Of a DNA stretch of 64,000 nucleotides, positions 1 to 26,955 are shown piece by piece. Numbering within the stretch: the stretch's first letter is position 1; every line of letters begins with the position of its first letter. The notes under the pieces are model-generated. The model worked only from the letters and a program-made list of their open reading frames with translations, did no database searches and was not told where the DNA came from. Location of the stretch: contig WPIO01000012.1 of NCBI GenBank assembly GCA_009760855.2, positions 1,112,501 through 1,176,500 of the forward strand. Reading direction: 5' to 3'. This stretch comes from Cristatella mucedo (lineage: Eukaryota; Bryozoa; Phylactolaemata; Cristatellidae). A program made the translations under genes and the position numbers.

Positions 1-52
1 GGTGAGAGAGACAGAGACAGACAGACAGACAGACAGACAGAGAGAGGGAGGA
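1..52. repeat. GACA/GA simple repeat
   Basis: Short-period purine-rich tract (GAGAGACAGACAGACA type) at the very start of the window. No coding potential. Confidence 0.9.
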
Positions 53-339
53 AGCTACTAGTCGAAGTTGGCACCCAGCCAGTCTAGCGGGCGGGCCTGG
101 TGGGTTGCTGTCGTTCGGTGTTGTGTTCTCTTCCGGGTAAGGCGTGCATGTCCCGCTGTCGGGCGGCACTGCTTTTACTTAAATGGGATTCGTAGATGTG
201 AGTCGTAGTTTTGCCTGTTGGATCTCACTTTTCGAATGTGCCCGCCTTTCAGCGAGAGAGCACGTCGGTCTGTTATCAGGTGTACTTGTGGCGCTGCTCG
301 GTGACGAGGGTTCGACGTCAGCCGAGCCTTCTGGGCAAT

Positions 340-421
340 TCCCTTAGCAGCAAATGTAAAGCGCCTAGAGAGAGATTAAGTTCTCTGAGGGCGCTTTATC
401 AAGTGCATTATTATTATTACC
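340..421 (+). mobile_element. LINE-A 3' tail
   Basis: The sequence ends with AGCAAATGTAAAGCGCC, an AGAGA...TCTCT inner stem, GGGCGCTTTATCAAG and an ATT-repeat tail. The same 3' end recurs at 15745, 28915, 53530 and, inverted, 57230. Only the terminal part of the element is present here, as expected of a 5'-truncated non-LTR insertion. Confidence 0.8.
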
Positions 422-1217
422 GTGCGTGAAACGTCCGCAAGTCGCCGGTCGGCGAAGCCGCTCCCGTCGCAGTCGGTGCTTCATTGACGCATCTGCACTT
501 TCAATTCGTACCACCTATTTGCCAGGTGACAGCGGCTGGAAAGCTCCGGTGGCGCAAGAATGCCAGTCCCCGAGGCACTCTAGTGCCGGCCGCGATAGCG
601 CTTGTTTATTCGCATGCTCTGTTTGATCGACTTATCGCCTTCGTTGTAAGGCGCCGTTCGTGAAATACTAATGTCTAGATTGACTGAAGATACTTTACGC
701 GATTCGGTCTGGTTGGAGCGATTGACGTTGGACGAACGAAACGAATGCTTGGAGTGACCGACGAAAAGCAGCCTAGTGGGCGTGCCTGGTGTGGTCAGAG
801 AGATCGCCCTCCCCTAGTTTGCGTTTACTCAATTACCTAGATGCGTCGCCTTTCTGCTAGCCCAGTTGTGAAGCCTCCTCACCAACTGGCTCCGGTCGGT
901 TTGTACATTCCCGAATCGGCAGCGTGTTAAGCAAGGCAAGCAGTGTTAAGCCTCACTTTCATGCCAGCTGCCCAGCACACTGTGATTCAGCTAGTCAGCC
1001 CTATGTGGAAGCCCTATTCCATATTGGTGTTCGCCTTTCGCTGGCGCCAGTGCTGCTCGTCATGATGTCATGTACCGCTGTGCGTTTTACTTGCCGACCC
1101 GTTGTTTATCAGACAAGCTCGCTTGTCTATGTTGAATCGCAGGACCTATCACGGGGACTGGATTGATTAAAGTTCATCACATGAGCTAGTCGAATCACTC
1201 GGCAAACGGTCGCAGCA
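422..1217. other. 5' flank of the ceramidase gene, no recognised feature
   Basis: About 800 bases with no recognisable exon, repeat copy or RNA gene. Short open frames here look random. The promoter and 5' UTR of the acid ceramidase gene should lie in this stretch, but I see no clear TATA box. Confidence 0.5.
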
Positions 1218-16197
<14,980 letters not shown>

Positions 16198-16850
16198 TAA
16201 TTCAGGCTGGAAGAAAGCAAAGAAATCACTCTGCAAAAACCTTCGTGGCATACACGTCGGATCGGCGACCTGAAGCTCTGGCAGGTCTCCGAGCTTGCTA
16301 ACCCGATGAATACTTAACCAAGCAATACTCTTTGATCATTTTTTTGGCCATCCAAGCCGTGGCTTGTTAAAGCTGTGTACGCTGCTGCAATGTCAAGCCA
16401 CATTCTCTGCTATCCGTAAGCCACTGTATTGGATTCCGCTTCCTGTCTGCGCTGCAAATGTTGCTGCTGAAGCTACAGGCATCTGAGGTCGTGTGATGTG
16501 CACTTGAGCTTCGACTTTATGCTCCTGTATGTAATTCAAGAGACCTGAAAATTCAAATTGGTTTGATTATGCGCAAGCTCTGGGAAATGCTACATTGGTG
16601 TGCATAGCTATTCGTAAAAGAAAACCAATTAACCGTATTTGGGAGCACTCATGAACATTTGCGTGGGCGAGCTTTTATGTGTGCATGCACACGCGCATAC
16701 TTCGCGTGACATACACACGCAATCATAAGCATAGCACTCACTCACATACATCAACACACTTTCACCAATGACATTTGGTGCAAGTTTTGTAAATTGCAAG
16801 GAACCAATGCCCATTTTTCTATTTGGACACTAGACTGACCATGAATGCCT
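16198..16850. other. 3' flank of the ceramidase gene
   Basis: Expected to contain the ceramidase 3' UTR. No canonical AATAAA close to the stop and no other recognisable feature. Confidence 0.4.
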
Positions 16851-16854
16851 TCCT

Positions 16855-16997
16855 GATTTGACACAATGGTTAAGGTGCTAGCCCTTGCCGGCCGAGGTCA
16901 GGTTAAATGCACTTGACATCAGAGGTCGTGGGCTCGAGCCCTGTGGCGAATGTGAAGCGTCTGAATAGAGATTAAGTTCGCTTGTGGTGCTATGCAA
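16855..16997 (+). mobile_element. SINE-1 copy
   Basis: AATGGTTAAGGTGCTAGCCC (A-box head), GGTCGTGGGCTCGAGCCC (B box) and tail AAGCGTCTGAATAGAGATTA. A short internal duplication of the GAGGTCA segment lies between the boxes. Confidence 0.85.
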
Positions 16998-17629
16998 AAA
17001 ACAAATTACTAATATAGCTAGGCAAGGCAGCTGACACTGCTGTGCGCAAAACTAAAGGAGCACAGGGAGACTTCAGTGCTCGTACTATAACCCTGAATGC
17101 AGCATACAGTCTCGAGAAGTGAACACACTTATAATATCGCTATGGGAACACACAAAATAACGGCTTTTGAAGACAGTTTCAATCACCATTCAACTGAAAC
17201 CACTATTAAAACCTAATGACCTTGGTAAAATGATTATGATGGCATTTAACATCCGACATGCCCCTTCAGCCTTTTCATGATAGGGTTCTTCACGGTCTAG
17301 CACCCTTGGCTAAGTCCTCACAATTTTTATGTCCGAAACATTTGTCACGGTCGATCACTTAATCTTTCAACAGAAACAGTTGACCTGAAGGATGAGGGCC
17401 GTGGCAAGGTTTGAATCGAATCGGCCCACCAAGTTGTCCAGTTTATATTTAGATAATTAGTTCTTATGCAGATGGACCGATGGAATTGCTCATTCTTGTC
17501 ATTTAAACAGGATGAGTCACCACGGCGGTTTTTATAGAACCTTATGTCAGCCAGCTTAACGGTGAAAAGAAGGAAAATGAGCAGGCCTGGGGAGTTATCT
17601 TCTCCAAACCTAGGATGTATCCCCATATT

Positions 17630-17631
<2 letters not shown>

Positions 17632-17680
<49 letters not shown>
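17632..17680. repeat. (AT)n microsatellite
   Basis: About 24 AT units directly abutting the 3' end of the minus-strand SINE-1 at 17681. Confidence 0.97.
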
Positions 17681-17681
<1 letters not shown>

Positions 17682-17815
17682 CGTTTGTAGAGCAACCTAA
17701 GAGAATTTAAACTCTATTCAGGGGCTTCACATGTGCCACGGGTTCGACCCCACGACCTCGGCCAGACTTTGATCGGGGCTAGCACATTAACCACTGGGCC
17801 AAACCAGCCCTGCAC
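17681..17815 (-). mobile_element. SINE-1 copy
   Basis: On the minus strand it reads TGGCCCAGTGGTTAATGTGC, a B box in GAGGTCGTGGGGTCGAACCC, and the AATAGAGTTTAAATTCTCTT tail region. Flanked at its tail by (AT)n. Confidence 0.85.
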
Positions 17816-18057
17816 GAAAACCGATGGAAGGATCACCGTGCCAGCATGAACTATCTTTTAATGTAACAATGGCAGCGATTTTAATCTTCTGACTTCATTG
17901 GAGAGTCAAGGTCAGACTGTGGGTGAATGTCAAAACACTGCAATCTAGAAAAATCGACACACTTAATAATTATGCAATATAAAATGTGCCAAGCTCCTTT
18001 ATATACGGCATCTGTAAAGTGCCCAGATAGAAATTCAGTTTTCTGGGGATGCACAAG

Positions 18058-18087
18058 CGTATTATTATTATTATTATTATTATTACT
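18058..18087. repeat. (ATT)n microsatellite
   Basis: ATT trinucleotide run. It is preceded by AAGTGCCCAGATAGAAATTC...GGGG-like sequence, a worn LINE-A 3' tail on the + strand from about 18015. Confidence 0.8.
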
Positions 18088-18419
18088 ATTGAATGATTCA
18101 GAGCACTTTGTATAATACTCGACCAACATTAGAAAAATTAAGAAAAATTAAGACATAGTAATGAAGCATGACGGCATAATATAAAGTTCCAGGATGCTCA
18201 AGTGTTCCAGAACTCCACGATCGAGTTTTCCGGAAGCAGAGCTGAGCTCAGATTTAATTCAAGTCGATCCGTATAGTATTAGCCAACATATGGGAATTTA
18301 CAAGGCACAAAGCTACATAGCAAAGGAAGTTTCTTGAAAATCACAAGCAAGTAAATTAACAAGCTATGAACAGGTACCTCGATGTGTCAAGGTTCAACAA
18401 GTTAGGAAACTATTCGAAC

Positions 18420-18500
18420 ATAATAATAATAATACATTTGTAAAGCAACCTCTGAGATCCTAATCTCTTTCTAGGCACTTAGTATATGCTTTAAAGGAAG
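18420..18500 (-). mobile_element. LINE-A 3' tail
   Basis: Inverted AAT tail, TTTGTAAAGCAACCTCTGAGA and TAATCTCTTTCTAGGCACTT. The minus-strand form of the LINE-A 3' hairpin. Confidence 0.7.
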
Positions 18501-18964
18501 CATGGTCGAATGGTTTGTGATGATGCAGAGATCAGTAATGTTTTACAGTATTTGTAGATATGTTTTTTTCGGGTTAGTGATGGTCGGCATAATCATTTTC
18601 AATGCTGTCCTTGTACTCGGGAATCCTCAAGACCGGATTGCATTTCTAACATATTTTTCTTTTGAAATGCACCCTAAACAGTAACTTGATTTTTGTCAAA
18701 TTTGTTGATCAATTTTCTGGTAATTCACCATTGATAAAACTGCATCCATACTTCTTCTTATTGGAAACGCTACCATTTCTGCCAGGATCAGGGACTTGAG
18801 CTTTTAAGCACTGGACCAGTGAGACACCGTGCTCAAAATCTGGGTGTCACCTTCGGCAAGCCTCTGCTAGACAGGTCAAAAAAAGGAAAGAGATGCTTTC
18901 TATATACTCTTTGCTAACAGGGGCTGCACGGTCGAGCTGCAGATGCAAGCCAACGTTCTCACTT

Positions 18965-19990
18965 AATAATAATAATCCTAATAATAACTATAATGTCTTT
19001 TGTATAGCACTCTACGAGAACCAGATCTATTTACAGTCACTTTCTTTACAATTTGCTGCCAAAGAAGTAACAGCCATGAATTAATGACAAACATGGTGGT
19101 ATGGTTAGAAAAGCATGCAAAAGCACACGAGAAAACCCTCAGGGCAGCTGGTTAGTAGGACCCCTGGTTAGTAACATACACTGAATCATGCACAGGTAAG
19201 CACTCAAAGCACACAGGAAAAAAGGCACGTTCATCGAGTGCTATGTAAAAGCATTTTGCGTATGCCCTTAGTGGAGCGTACACAGTTCAGAATACAAAAG
19301 CACACAAAGAGCGATTCCTTCGGACGAATCAGACGGTTTGAGGAACCGGGAGGTTTTAAGCTTATTTTTGAATGCAGTCAAATCAGGGGACGATATGACG
19401 CCAGTTGAAAAAGATCTCCAGGCTTTGATAGCATAGTACGGTCTCCAAAGTATATAAAGTTACTTTGGGGTACAACCAATCGACCAAAGTCAAAAAAGCT
19501 GTTGGTTCAGCTGGAGGCTTGATTTTAAATTAATTCAGATAAGAAGGCAGGAGCGAGTGAACGGATGGACCTAAAGGTGAGTGGCAGCATCTGGAAGTTA
19601 ATAAGCTACTTGATAGGCTGCCAGTATAGATTGGTGAGCAACGGTGCAATATGGCAGTCGCTACTTTTATGGCAGCTAAGCAAGCCTAGCTGCCCAGTTT
19701 TCTATTACTCGCAACGTCTCATTGCACGGGCATAAATATCAACATTTAGTGCATCACGGAAAGTTGGGTCTGGTTTGTTCGGTTTGTGGTTTCGGTCTGG
19801 TTTGGATGTCACGAATGTACGGACCACCTTAGTTGTTGCGATGTCACGAATACGTGGACCAGCTTAGCAGCGCTGTCCTTATACGTCCTTATATGTCCTT
19901 ATAGCAAGCCCAAGTGTTTGCAATGCTATGAAATTTTGCAATTTTGAAGGTGAAAGTAAGCAGATGTCTGACTAACGAGATCCTGTAGAA
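18965..19990 (-). mobile_element. LINE-A related 3' fragment
   Basis: Minus-strand element beginning with an AAT tail and GTATAGCACTCTACGAGAAC, followed by the GGTTAGTAGGACCCCTGGTTAG segment also seen at 42030, then degenerate RT C-terminal sequence. A divergent subfamily, also at 25185-25640 and 41520-42330. Confidence 0.65.
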
Positions 19991-20270
19991 CTGCTACAGT
20001 ACGTTCAGCACAGTTGTGCCCTCGGGTCCAGCTAGAAGAATACATTAACCCTATATGTCTCATTCCTTTAAAGACTGCTTGCAACATAAAGTCTTTGTTC
20101 TGAAGGTCCTAGACCATGGAGCCAATAAGCCAACGCTCATGCAATGATGGAAACACGTTCCACTGCTAGCCTATTTAATCACCTAACAGTCCTAAATATA
20201 TATTTTCCACTTGGCCAGTCATTCAATCCGAGAAATTAAACCACGAGTCACCATTACTAGGGTACCAAGG
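19990..20270 (+). mobile_element. LINE-B remnant, shared with 29870-30165
   Basis: Contains GCTAGAAGAATACATTAACC, TTTAAAGACTGCTTGCAAC and GGTCCTAGACCATGGAGCC. This is a worn version of the LINE-B segment around 62160-62240. It is followed by SINE-2 exactly as in the second copy at 29870-30300. Confidence 0.6.
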
Positions 20271-20274
20271 ACTG

Positions 20275-20425
20275 GGTCTCAGCCTAGGGATAAGAAGATC
20301 GCACTTAATGACCCATGTTGTGGGTTCGAATCCTGCAGCAGGCAATTCTCTACTAGCCACTAAAGTGGAAGTGATAGCTACTACGGCTCTTCAGCTGCTA
20401 TATACTCGAGGCTTTCAATCAGCTA
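20275..20425 (+). mobile_element. SINE-2 copy
   Basis: B box in GTGGGTTCGAATCCTGCAGC, then CAGGCAATTCTCTACTAGCC, GGCTCTTCAGCTGCTATATA and CGAGGCTTTCAATCAGCT. Tail as in the other SINE-2 copies. Confidence 0.75.
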
Positions 20426-20929
20426 AACTTGTAGCCTCTCACTTGAATGCAGGATAAATTCGAGAAGTCTTGCTTTGTTGTTTGACCTACAAGGCTTGCT
20501 ATATCTCAGCTCATACTAGCCTCTTTGCACTCACAGGACAATAAATTAGCAGTACTATTCCTTTGCTTAAACGATACCAGCAATAAACACGTGTGCTCTG
20601 TCGTGTGACACTGACTGGCATTGTCACATCCAGGTCTGTAGTCGATAGCAGCTAGCCTACGCCTCCCTCAGCTAAGAAAATGATGTGAAAAGTGTAGCAG
20701 AATTACAAGGGCAAGCTAGGATGTGACTAAGAAGTTGGTAGCTGCAAAAAAACCTTGAGTCAGCAGTATTTTAAAAATATGGTTCGAAGGTATGCTGTAG
20801 CACTTTAGTTGAAACACGAGTTATTCACATCCAAAGCCACTCGGGTTTTAGTGTGCCATAGCAAACTGTTTGTGCAACGAATATACATGCAAATAAATCC
20901 CAGTTGCTCGCTTCCCTGCCCGATGCATG

Positions 20930-20990
20930 CATGCATGCATGCATGAATGCCTGCATGCATGCATGCATGCCTGCAGGCATGCATGTGTGG
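20930..20990. repeat. (GCAT)n repeat
   Basis: GCATGCATGCATGAATGCCT-type tetranucleotide repeat, itself palindromic. Confidence 0.9.
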
Positions 20991-21429
20991 GTGCATGAAT
21001 GCCTATATGCTGCTAATCCAACGTTGGGCACACAATCATTACACTGGTCTTAAGCATCGCTTGCAGCCGAGCTGATCATGCTGGAATACGTTGCAGCTTT
21101 TCTCATGTTCAACCAACGGTCGGAGTAGCTAGGGGTTCATCAGTCGCAGTGGATGCTATGATGGCTGAGATTGGAGTGTGTGCCGCAAGCATGGGCTCTG
21201 CGACAGAAGACCGTGACGGTGTTAACCTAGAATCAGCCCCTAGAAAATTGTAGGGAGCAGTTAGCCTTTAATTTTCGAGAGCCTCTTTGAAAGTCCTCCG
21301 GGAACACTTGCACGAACAGCAGCAACGAGACCGTTTTGTTCACTGAGTAGTGAACTAGGTGCCAGTGGCCGCTTGGCTCCATCCTTCCCTCCTATCCTTC
21401 CCTCACCCCTCTATCGCCCCTACCAATCC

Positions 21430-21496
21430 AATACCCACTCTCCCTCTTCTCTCTCTCTCTTCTTCTATCTGTCTGTCTGTCTACTCTGTCTGTCTG

Positions 21497-21532
<36 letters not shown>

Positions 21533-21583
21533 GTCAGTCTGCCTCTTTCTGTGTCTGCCAGGCTCTCTGTGTCTGCCTGCCTG

Positions 21584-21628
<45 letters not shown>
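21430..21628. repeat. (CT)n / (CTGT)n pyrimidine tract
   Basis: Interrupted CT and CTGTCTGT repeats. The long open frames across it (Ser/Leu-rich on +, Arg/Glu-rich on -) are artefacts of the repeat. Confidence 0.97.
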
Positions 21629-22044
21629 ACGTTCGTTAAAACGACTCCCACTGACTGCCAATGCTGGCGAGGGTTGCGATTATAACACTTTGGCTCTCGA
21701 TATGAAGCTCCACCTCAAGTGCAGCTAGGCAGCAACATCTTACTTCGGTCGCTCAAAGCAAGCTTTAAGGGCAGTGGACTAGCTCGCACCGAGAGTAAAA
21801 AAAAAGCTGAGCCGTGCGATCGCAATCCACAAGCACGTGCGACTGCCTGGATGCACTCTCTCGAAAGAGCAGCGCTCAATCAGATGAATCATCAGCAGCA
21901 GCCGCAGGCTCTCTGCCTCAGCCGGAGGTGCTTCCGGATGGCTCGTGGTAATCATGCACAAGCGAGCAGCCCGGGCACGGCCGAGGCAGGCGGCAAGTGG
22001 CGCTTAAGAAGCGAGCTCGGCGACTGGCTGCTGTTACCTGTCAA

Positions 22045-22203
22045 CTACTTCTTCCCTTCGACCATTATGATGTGGTAGCCAAACTTGGTTCGTACCGGTG
22101 GATCGGTGTACACCGGACTCTGCAGCGTACTGATGGGCAGTGCAAAGGCAGCGTCTTGAAACTCACCGACCATGCTGCCGCGCGTCTGCCAGCCGAGGTC
22201 GCC
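22045..22203 (-). CDS. PIN4: PIN4 exon 3
   Basis: Acceptor CGGCCTGCAG. Encodes [20 protein letters not shown] through [13 protein letters not shown] and TAG. Nearly identical in order to vertebrate PIN4. Confidence 0.96.
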   Translation of the reverse strand, partial: GDLGWQTRGSMVGEFQDAAFALPISTLQSPVYTDPPVRTKFGYHIIMVEGKK

Positions 22204-23442
22204 CTGCAGGCCGAGACCAGTGAGCCAACATTTTTCTCTTCTCACTCGCGGCTAAACACACAGCAGTGCTGCCAGACAAGCAAAGATTAGCAAACCGCCT
22301 AAGACGTCATTAAAATCTGCCGTGAAATAGCAGCAGCGTAGCGACATGCTCACACATTCACACGCACACATGAAAACAGCAAACGTGCACAATCATACGA
22401 CCACCTGAGCACAAGTAGAAACCTCCACGAGGAGACTCGATTGCTAGACGAAGGTGGGTAGCCATAATCGAAAAACCTTGCTCCCCGGTAAGAGAGAAAC
22501 TGGTGATTTTTACATACTCATCACCCCGGTGAGTTTTCTCAAGCAGGCCTAAATTAAATGCCCGTGCAGCTTTTGGCTAGCCCGAGTCATCTCACACAAC
22601 AAAGAAGGAGAAGTGAGTGAGGAATGCAGTCAAGGCTAAATTTAAATAGCTGAGTACAACGACCAATCTTGCGATAGTCGGCTGCGGGTGAGAAGATATT
22701 GCCGCTGAGGAACAACTGTGGATGTGAGCAACACAGTCTACCACCGGCATATCAAAACCTTCTGTCGACAACTGTCGTAAGCAAAAGAGCGCAGCAATCT
22801 GAGAGGGCCCGAGGAGGCGCAGAGGCTGGAAATCAGTGCGGCAGTTAAGCTAGTTGCGAAGGAGCTGATCCCAGGTGGGCCTCTCGGGTCAGAGGAAGCA
22901 CTTTGCCTGTATGCTCTCATCAACAGGGAGCCGTCCCGGCTCTTCATGTAGCAAGCAGGACAGCTGATCAAATTTCGTGGATCACAATACCAATATGGCG
23001 ACTAGATTGAGCACGAACCGATTGCAGGTTAGTTAGCTGGGAGCTCGGTGGCCATACAGGCAGTACATACAACTCAAATAGCCAAAAGATTTCAATTTGG
23101 TGCAACAAACTGCAAGATGTCTGAAGAAGAAGAAGAAGAAGAAGAAGCTGCAAGCAGGGATCGGACAGGTGCAAGCTGATGCGAGCTAATGAAGCGACCT
23201 GTGAGGGGATTTTGAAGTCAACTCGATTATGCTTGATAAGAAGCCTGTAAAGCTCAGATAAAAATGGTGCATTGTGGCTGCTAGGCCACCGGCGACAGAC
23301 CAGGGGATCTGGGACCAAGGGGGCTGGGCAATTGCTTGAAAACACTCTCGGCGTTTGTGTTGCACTCGCGCGCATCCTTGGCACCCCTAACCACCAGGAT
23401 TCTCGACGCACTTTCTGGGTGGTTACCCCACACCGATGACAT

Positions 23443-23516
<74 letters not shown>

Positions 23517-26273
23517 CCCTCTCTTCTTTCTCTATGTCTCCATCTTTCTCACTCTCTTGTCTCTCCCCCCCTCTCTTTCCTCCATTCCTTTTTGGCCCTG
23601 CGCATGCAGTGCACAGATGTGGTGCATGGCAGCCGAAGCACTCACGGGCACCTGCACGAGCTCAAGAATTTCGTGTGCCCTCGAAGCTTGTGCTGATGAG
23701 CAGCCAACATTGATTTGCAGCGCAGAGCAATGATGGCAGAGCCAAAGTTGAATCGGTAGGTTTGGGTATGCGAGCACTCATGCGACGGCGACGCTTGCGC
23801 ACGCACAGGTGAGCGAGATGTCTCCAGACGATGCAAAGCTGAGAGGATGAAGATTAGCGTGGGGCTGAGCAGAAGCAAGAAGCCAAGTGCATCTTCAGCG
23901 GGGTGGTGGTGGCGGTGCGAGGGTGGGATAATCGAGGAGGCTAATGGCACAGAAACTGGGCTTCAAAGCACGATAAGGCGAAGACTGGCAATGGCGAAAG
24001 ATGCCTGGATCTAGATGCCCACGGCCGACCGGCAGGTGGACGGGCAAGTCCAAGCACCATTGAACCGTGCCGGAGCAAGCCGGGCAGCCACTGACGACGA
24101 TGGCAGCAGAAGGCGTGGCAGAGCCACGGAGGACCCGAGCCGCGGCAGCATCAGGTAGAAGTGGAGGTGGGCATGCGCACCCCTTGCCGAGCCTTGTCTT
24201 CACTCATTTGCCTCGCCACCTCGTCAAACTTCATGCCTCCCTTGATCTTCTCCAAAGCTTCCAGGGCCTTTGACTGCTTTTCGCACAGTATGTGGCGAAC
24301 CTGCAAAGGCAAAGCAGCCAGGAAGTCAACAAGCCCGCAAACCCATTGTCCTGGCGGGGGAGGTGTGATACTCGCGCTTACGACCAGGGTCTCGGGCTCG
24401 AGTCGTGCAGTAGGCAATGCTCGGGGCTAGCTCTCTATGGTCGCCAGGGTTCCTCTGCTCCTGCACGAATGAGGCTGCTAAATCAGCCGACTTTTTACCA
24501 CCAAGGCAGCGCTTATCAGGCCCCCCTTCTGGCATGCGATCGTCACACTTCACACGGATGCCTCAAGCACGAGCATCAAGCTCCCAAACGAAAGGCCATC
24601 GCATTTACTGCAACAGCGTCCCAAGCAATTTGCTGGGATGGTGAACCTCACAGCAAGTAAACGCACTCATTTTAATTTCCGTCGACTTCTAGAGCGATGA
24701 ACTAAGGGTCTCCGATGATTCGCCCGCCTCATTTGTACCACAACATACGAAACCTAACGGCTATCACCGTCGCTTGCACTGGCAATACAAAACTGCCGCC
24801 ACAGGAATCAGACGAACTCGAGACATGGGTCACGACGCTTGCAAAGAGCTCGCCCCGAGCTTTACGATTCAAGGACGAGCTGTACCCACACACGGTAGTT
24901 GTGCTGCTATGCAAACCACTTCTTAGAAAAAGAGCCCACATATCCGGTCGTGCATCGTGCAGCATAATGGTTAACACTGGATGATTGCTGCATATTCCAG
25001 AAGACTGGCCGAAGGAACCCTACGTTTTCTTCATCACACAGAAAATGTGACTCATATGTCAAAGCCCTCGCTTTGAAAGATCAAGCCCCGTGTCTTATGT
25101 GACGAGCCTGAATAGAGATTCTCTTAGGGCGCATACAAATGAATTATTTTATTAATTATATTATCACTTGTAATATAATAATATTGATTCATTCGTATTT
25201 CGCCTCAAGAGAACTAAATCTCTTTTCAGAGGCTTAACAACTCATTACAGCACAAGCAGTAACTAATAGTTAATAAAAAGCAGGGCACTGTGCATAGGCA
25301 AGCATACAAAGGTATATAATTATCGTACTAAAACTAGCATGTAACAGAACACAAAAGACTCACGGCCGCTGGTCAGAAAGATCCTAGATTAGTAAAAGTT
25401 ACTCAATCATGCACAGGTAAGCAAAAGACGCAAAGAAAAGTAACGTAAACTGGGGTGCTATTTAAAAGAATGTCACCGTCGATGGTATTAATAACGCGTG
25501 CAGTTTCATGAAGTACAACAATATAAAAGGAGAATCCCTCGGACAGACAGAGCAAAGACTTGCGGAACCGGTAGGTCTGAGTTTCTTTTTTAATGTCATC
25601 GAATCAGAAGTTAACGCGAAGGTCAGTCGGTGCCGAGTTCTAAACTTTAAAAAGTAAAACCATTTTAGGCAGGCTTATGTGTCGCCTTTAGCGTCTACAC
25701 AAACTCTGCGTCAAACAGCAGTGTAAAAAACATGAATTTAAATACCAGAGTGTGTGCGTGCTTGTTTGTGTGGGCGGACCGAGCGATAAAGCACTGCACA
25801 TATTGGCTGCCGCTAGCCATTTCTATAGACGCTGACAGTGTATTCGAAAAGCAGTTGCAGAGCACTGAGCACGGCGCCGAGCGTCGGAGTCGCGCGGAGA
25901 AGCAAGAGATCTCTCTCGCTTCTTGCTGCTACCTTTGACGAGGACAGATTTTCCACAATAGTGTGCAAACGCAGGCATACTATATGCTGAGCCATAATTT
26001 GGCAGGACTAACGCTCCATGTGGAATTTTAACATTTACTGGCGGATACATGACCCTATATTAAATCAATAGCTGGAGATACAATACATCAAGGCGATTCA
26101 TACACATTTCTGCCCCATAAAAGCTGACAGAACACGTGTAGCATGGCCTAACAGTGCCCCATACGACTTAACTATACAAAATTATATTGTGTACGTTCAG
26201 GAAATTAGCCTACTTTAACGGCTGTTCCCCCTTTCGCCGGTCCTTTGGACTTCCCCTCTTGCTTAGGAGGCAT
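22045..26273 (-). CDS. PIN4: Parvulin-type peptidyl-prolyl isomerase PIN4, complete 3-exon gene
   Basis: Peptidyl-prolyl cis-trans isomerase of the Par14/PIN4 family. In animals this family acts in the nucleus/nucleolus (ribosome biogenesis, chromatin), and a longer isoform is mitochondrial. Minus-strand exons are 26273-26214, 24300-24181 and 22203-22045. All joins are phase 0 and give 112 residues plus TAG (human Par14 is 131). The short basic N-terminus [20 protein letters not shown] is followed by the parvulin domain: [44 protein letters not shown]-like [19 protein letters not shown]. Both conserved His (RHILCE, GYHII) are present. There is no WW domain, so it is not PIN1. Introns are 1.9 and 2.0 kb. 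Confidence 0.95.
22970..23330 (-). mobile_element. LINE-C RT fragment in PIN4 intron
   Basis: Minus strand encodes worn RT C-terminal sequence ([20 protein letters not shown]) interrupted by a (CTT)n run at 23122-23150. Lies in PIN4 intron 2. Confidence 0.55.
23443..23515. repeat. (CT)n microsatellite
   Basis: Nearly pure CT run, about 36 units, in PIN4 intron 2. Confidence 0.98.
24181..24300 (-). CDS. PIN4: PIN4 exon 2
   Basis: Acceptor GCCTTTGCAG, donor GGG|GTGCGC. Encodes [18 protein letters not shown] through SEDKARQG, the first half of the parvulin fold. Confidence 0.95.
24355..24500 (+). mobile_element. SINE-2 copy
   Basis: B-box-like GGTCTCGGGCTCGAGTCGTG, CAGTAGGCAATGCTCGG and tail GAATGAGGCTGCTAAATCAG. 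Lies in PIN4 intron 1. Confidence 0.6.
25060..25240. mobile_element. Two SINE-1/LINE-A tails, tail to tail
   Basis: A + strand tail (GAGCCTGAATAGAGATTCTC...TTAGGGCGCATACAAATGAA) at 25095-25145 faces a minus-strand tail (CGCCTCAAGAGAACTAAATC) at 25195-25235 across an AT-rich centre, forming a palindrome. The minus-strand element continues to about 25640. Confidence 0.65.
25241..25640 (-). mobile_element. LINE-A related 3' fragment
   Basis: Shares CATGCACAGGTAAGCA and GAATCCCTCGGACAGACAGA with the element at 18965-19990. Degenerate, in PIN4 intron 1. Confidence 0.6.
26214..26273 (-). CDS. PIN4: PIN4 exon 1
   Basis: Twenty codons from ATG to AAA, then donor GTAGGC. Encodes [20 protein letters not shown], the lysine/glycine-rich tail of PIN4. 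The MPPK start is a family hallmark and fixes the initiation codon. Confidence 0.92.
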
Positions 26274-26616
26274 CGCGGCTGCTCCAGTAAAGCAAAGATT
26301 GTAACTGGGCTCGCTGGTCTACTGTCCTTGAAAATGCGCTCGGGTCACACCCATAGATACAAGGGTAAGCAGGTTTTGAAAATTGCGTGACCTTAATCAG
26401 TTAGATTATGAAAGTGTTTCAGCTTGTCGCTCACCCAAATAGATGGAAAATTGGATTGGAGATTTCAGGAATGTGTGTACTTGCTGCTCAAGACGTCAAG
26501 GCACATTTAATCCGGTTACACTTAAGCTAGGAGCCATTAGGTAATGCGCCCCCAGTTGCGATAACGCCGTTGTGATAACTATGAAGGCGAAACTTACAGT
26601 TTGAATGAAACGTGCT

Positions 26617-26955
26617 TGAAGAAAACCTTATTACTGGTGGCTTCATGGGATATTTTGACGTAAATTTTACATTTGTAAGCGCTGTCTTCTATAGCGCCGC
26701 GCTGGCCTTGGCTTTATTTTAGCGCGAACAAGAACTGTTCGGTAGGCAAAAACTCATTTGTCCTGGAGCAGTAAGCCAGAGAGGTTTTGACGAAAACCTT
26801 ATTATTGGTGGCTTCATGGGATATTGCTCGTAAATTTTACATTTGTAAGCGCTGTCTTCTGTAGCGCCGCGCTGGTCTTGGCTTTATTTTAGCGCGAGCA
26901 AGAACTGTTCGGTGAGCAAAAACTCCTTTGTCCTGGAGCAGTAAGCCAGAGAGGA
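26617..26955. repeat. Tandem duplication, ~170 bp period
   Basis: Two direct copies (26617-26786 and 26788-26955) sharing AAAACCTTATTA(C/T)TGGTGG, TTTGTAAGCGCTGTCTTCT and GTCCTGGAGCAGTAAGCC, with only a few differences. A third, more divergent copy of the left part lies at 31020-31300. It sits just upstream of the PIN4 start. Confidence 0.9.
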
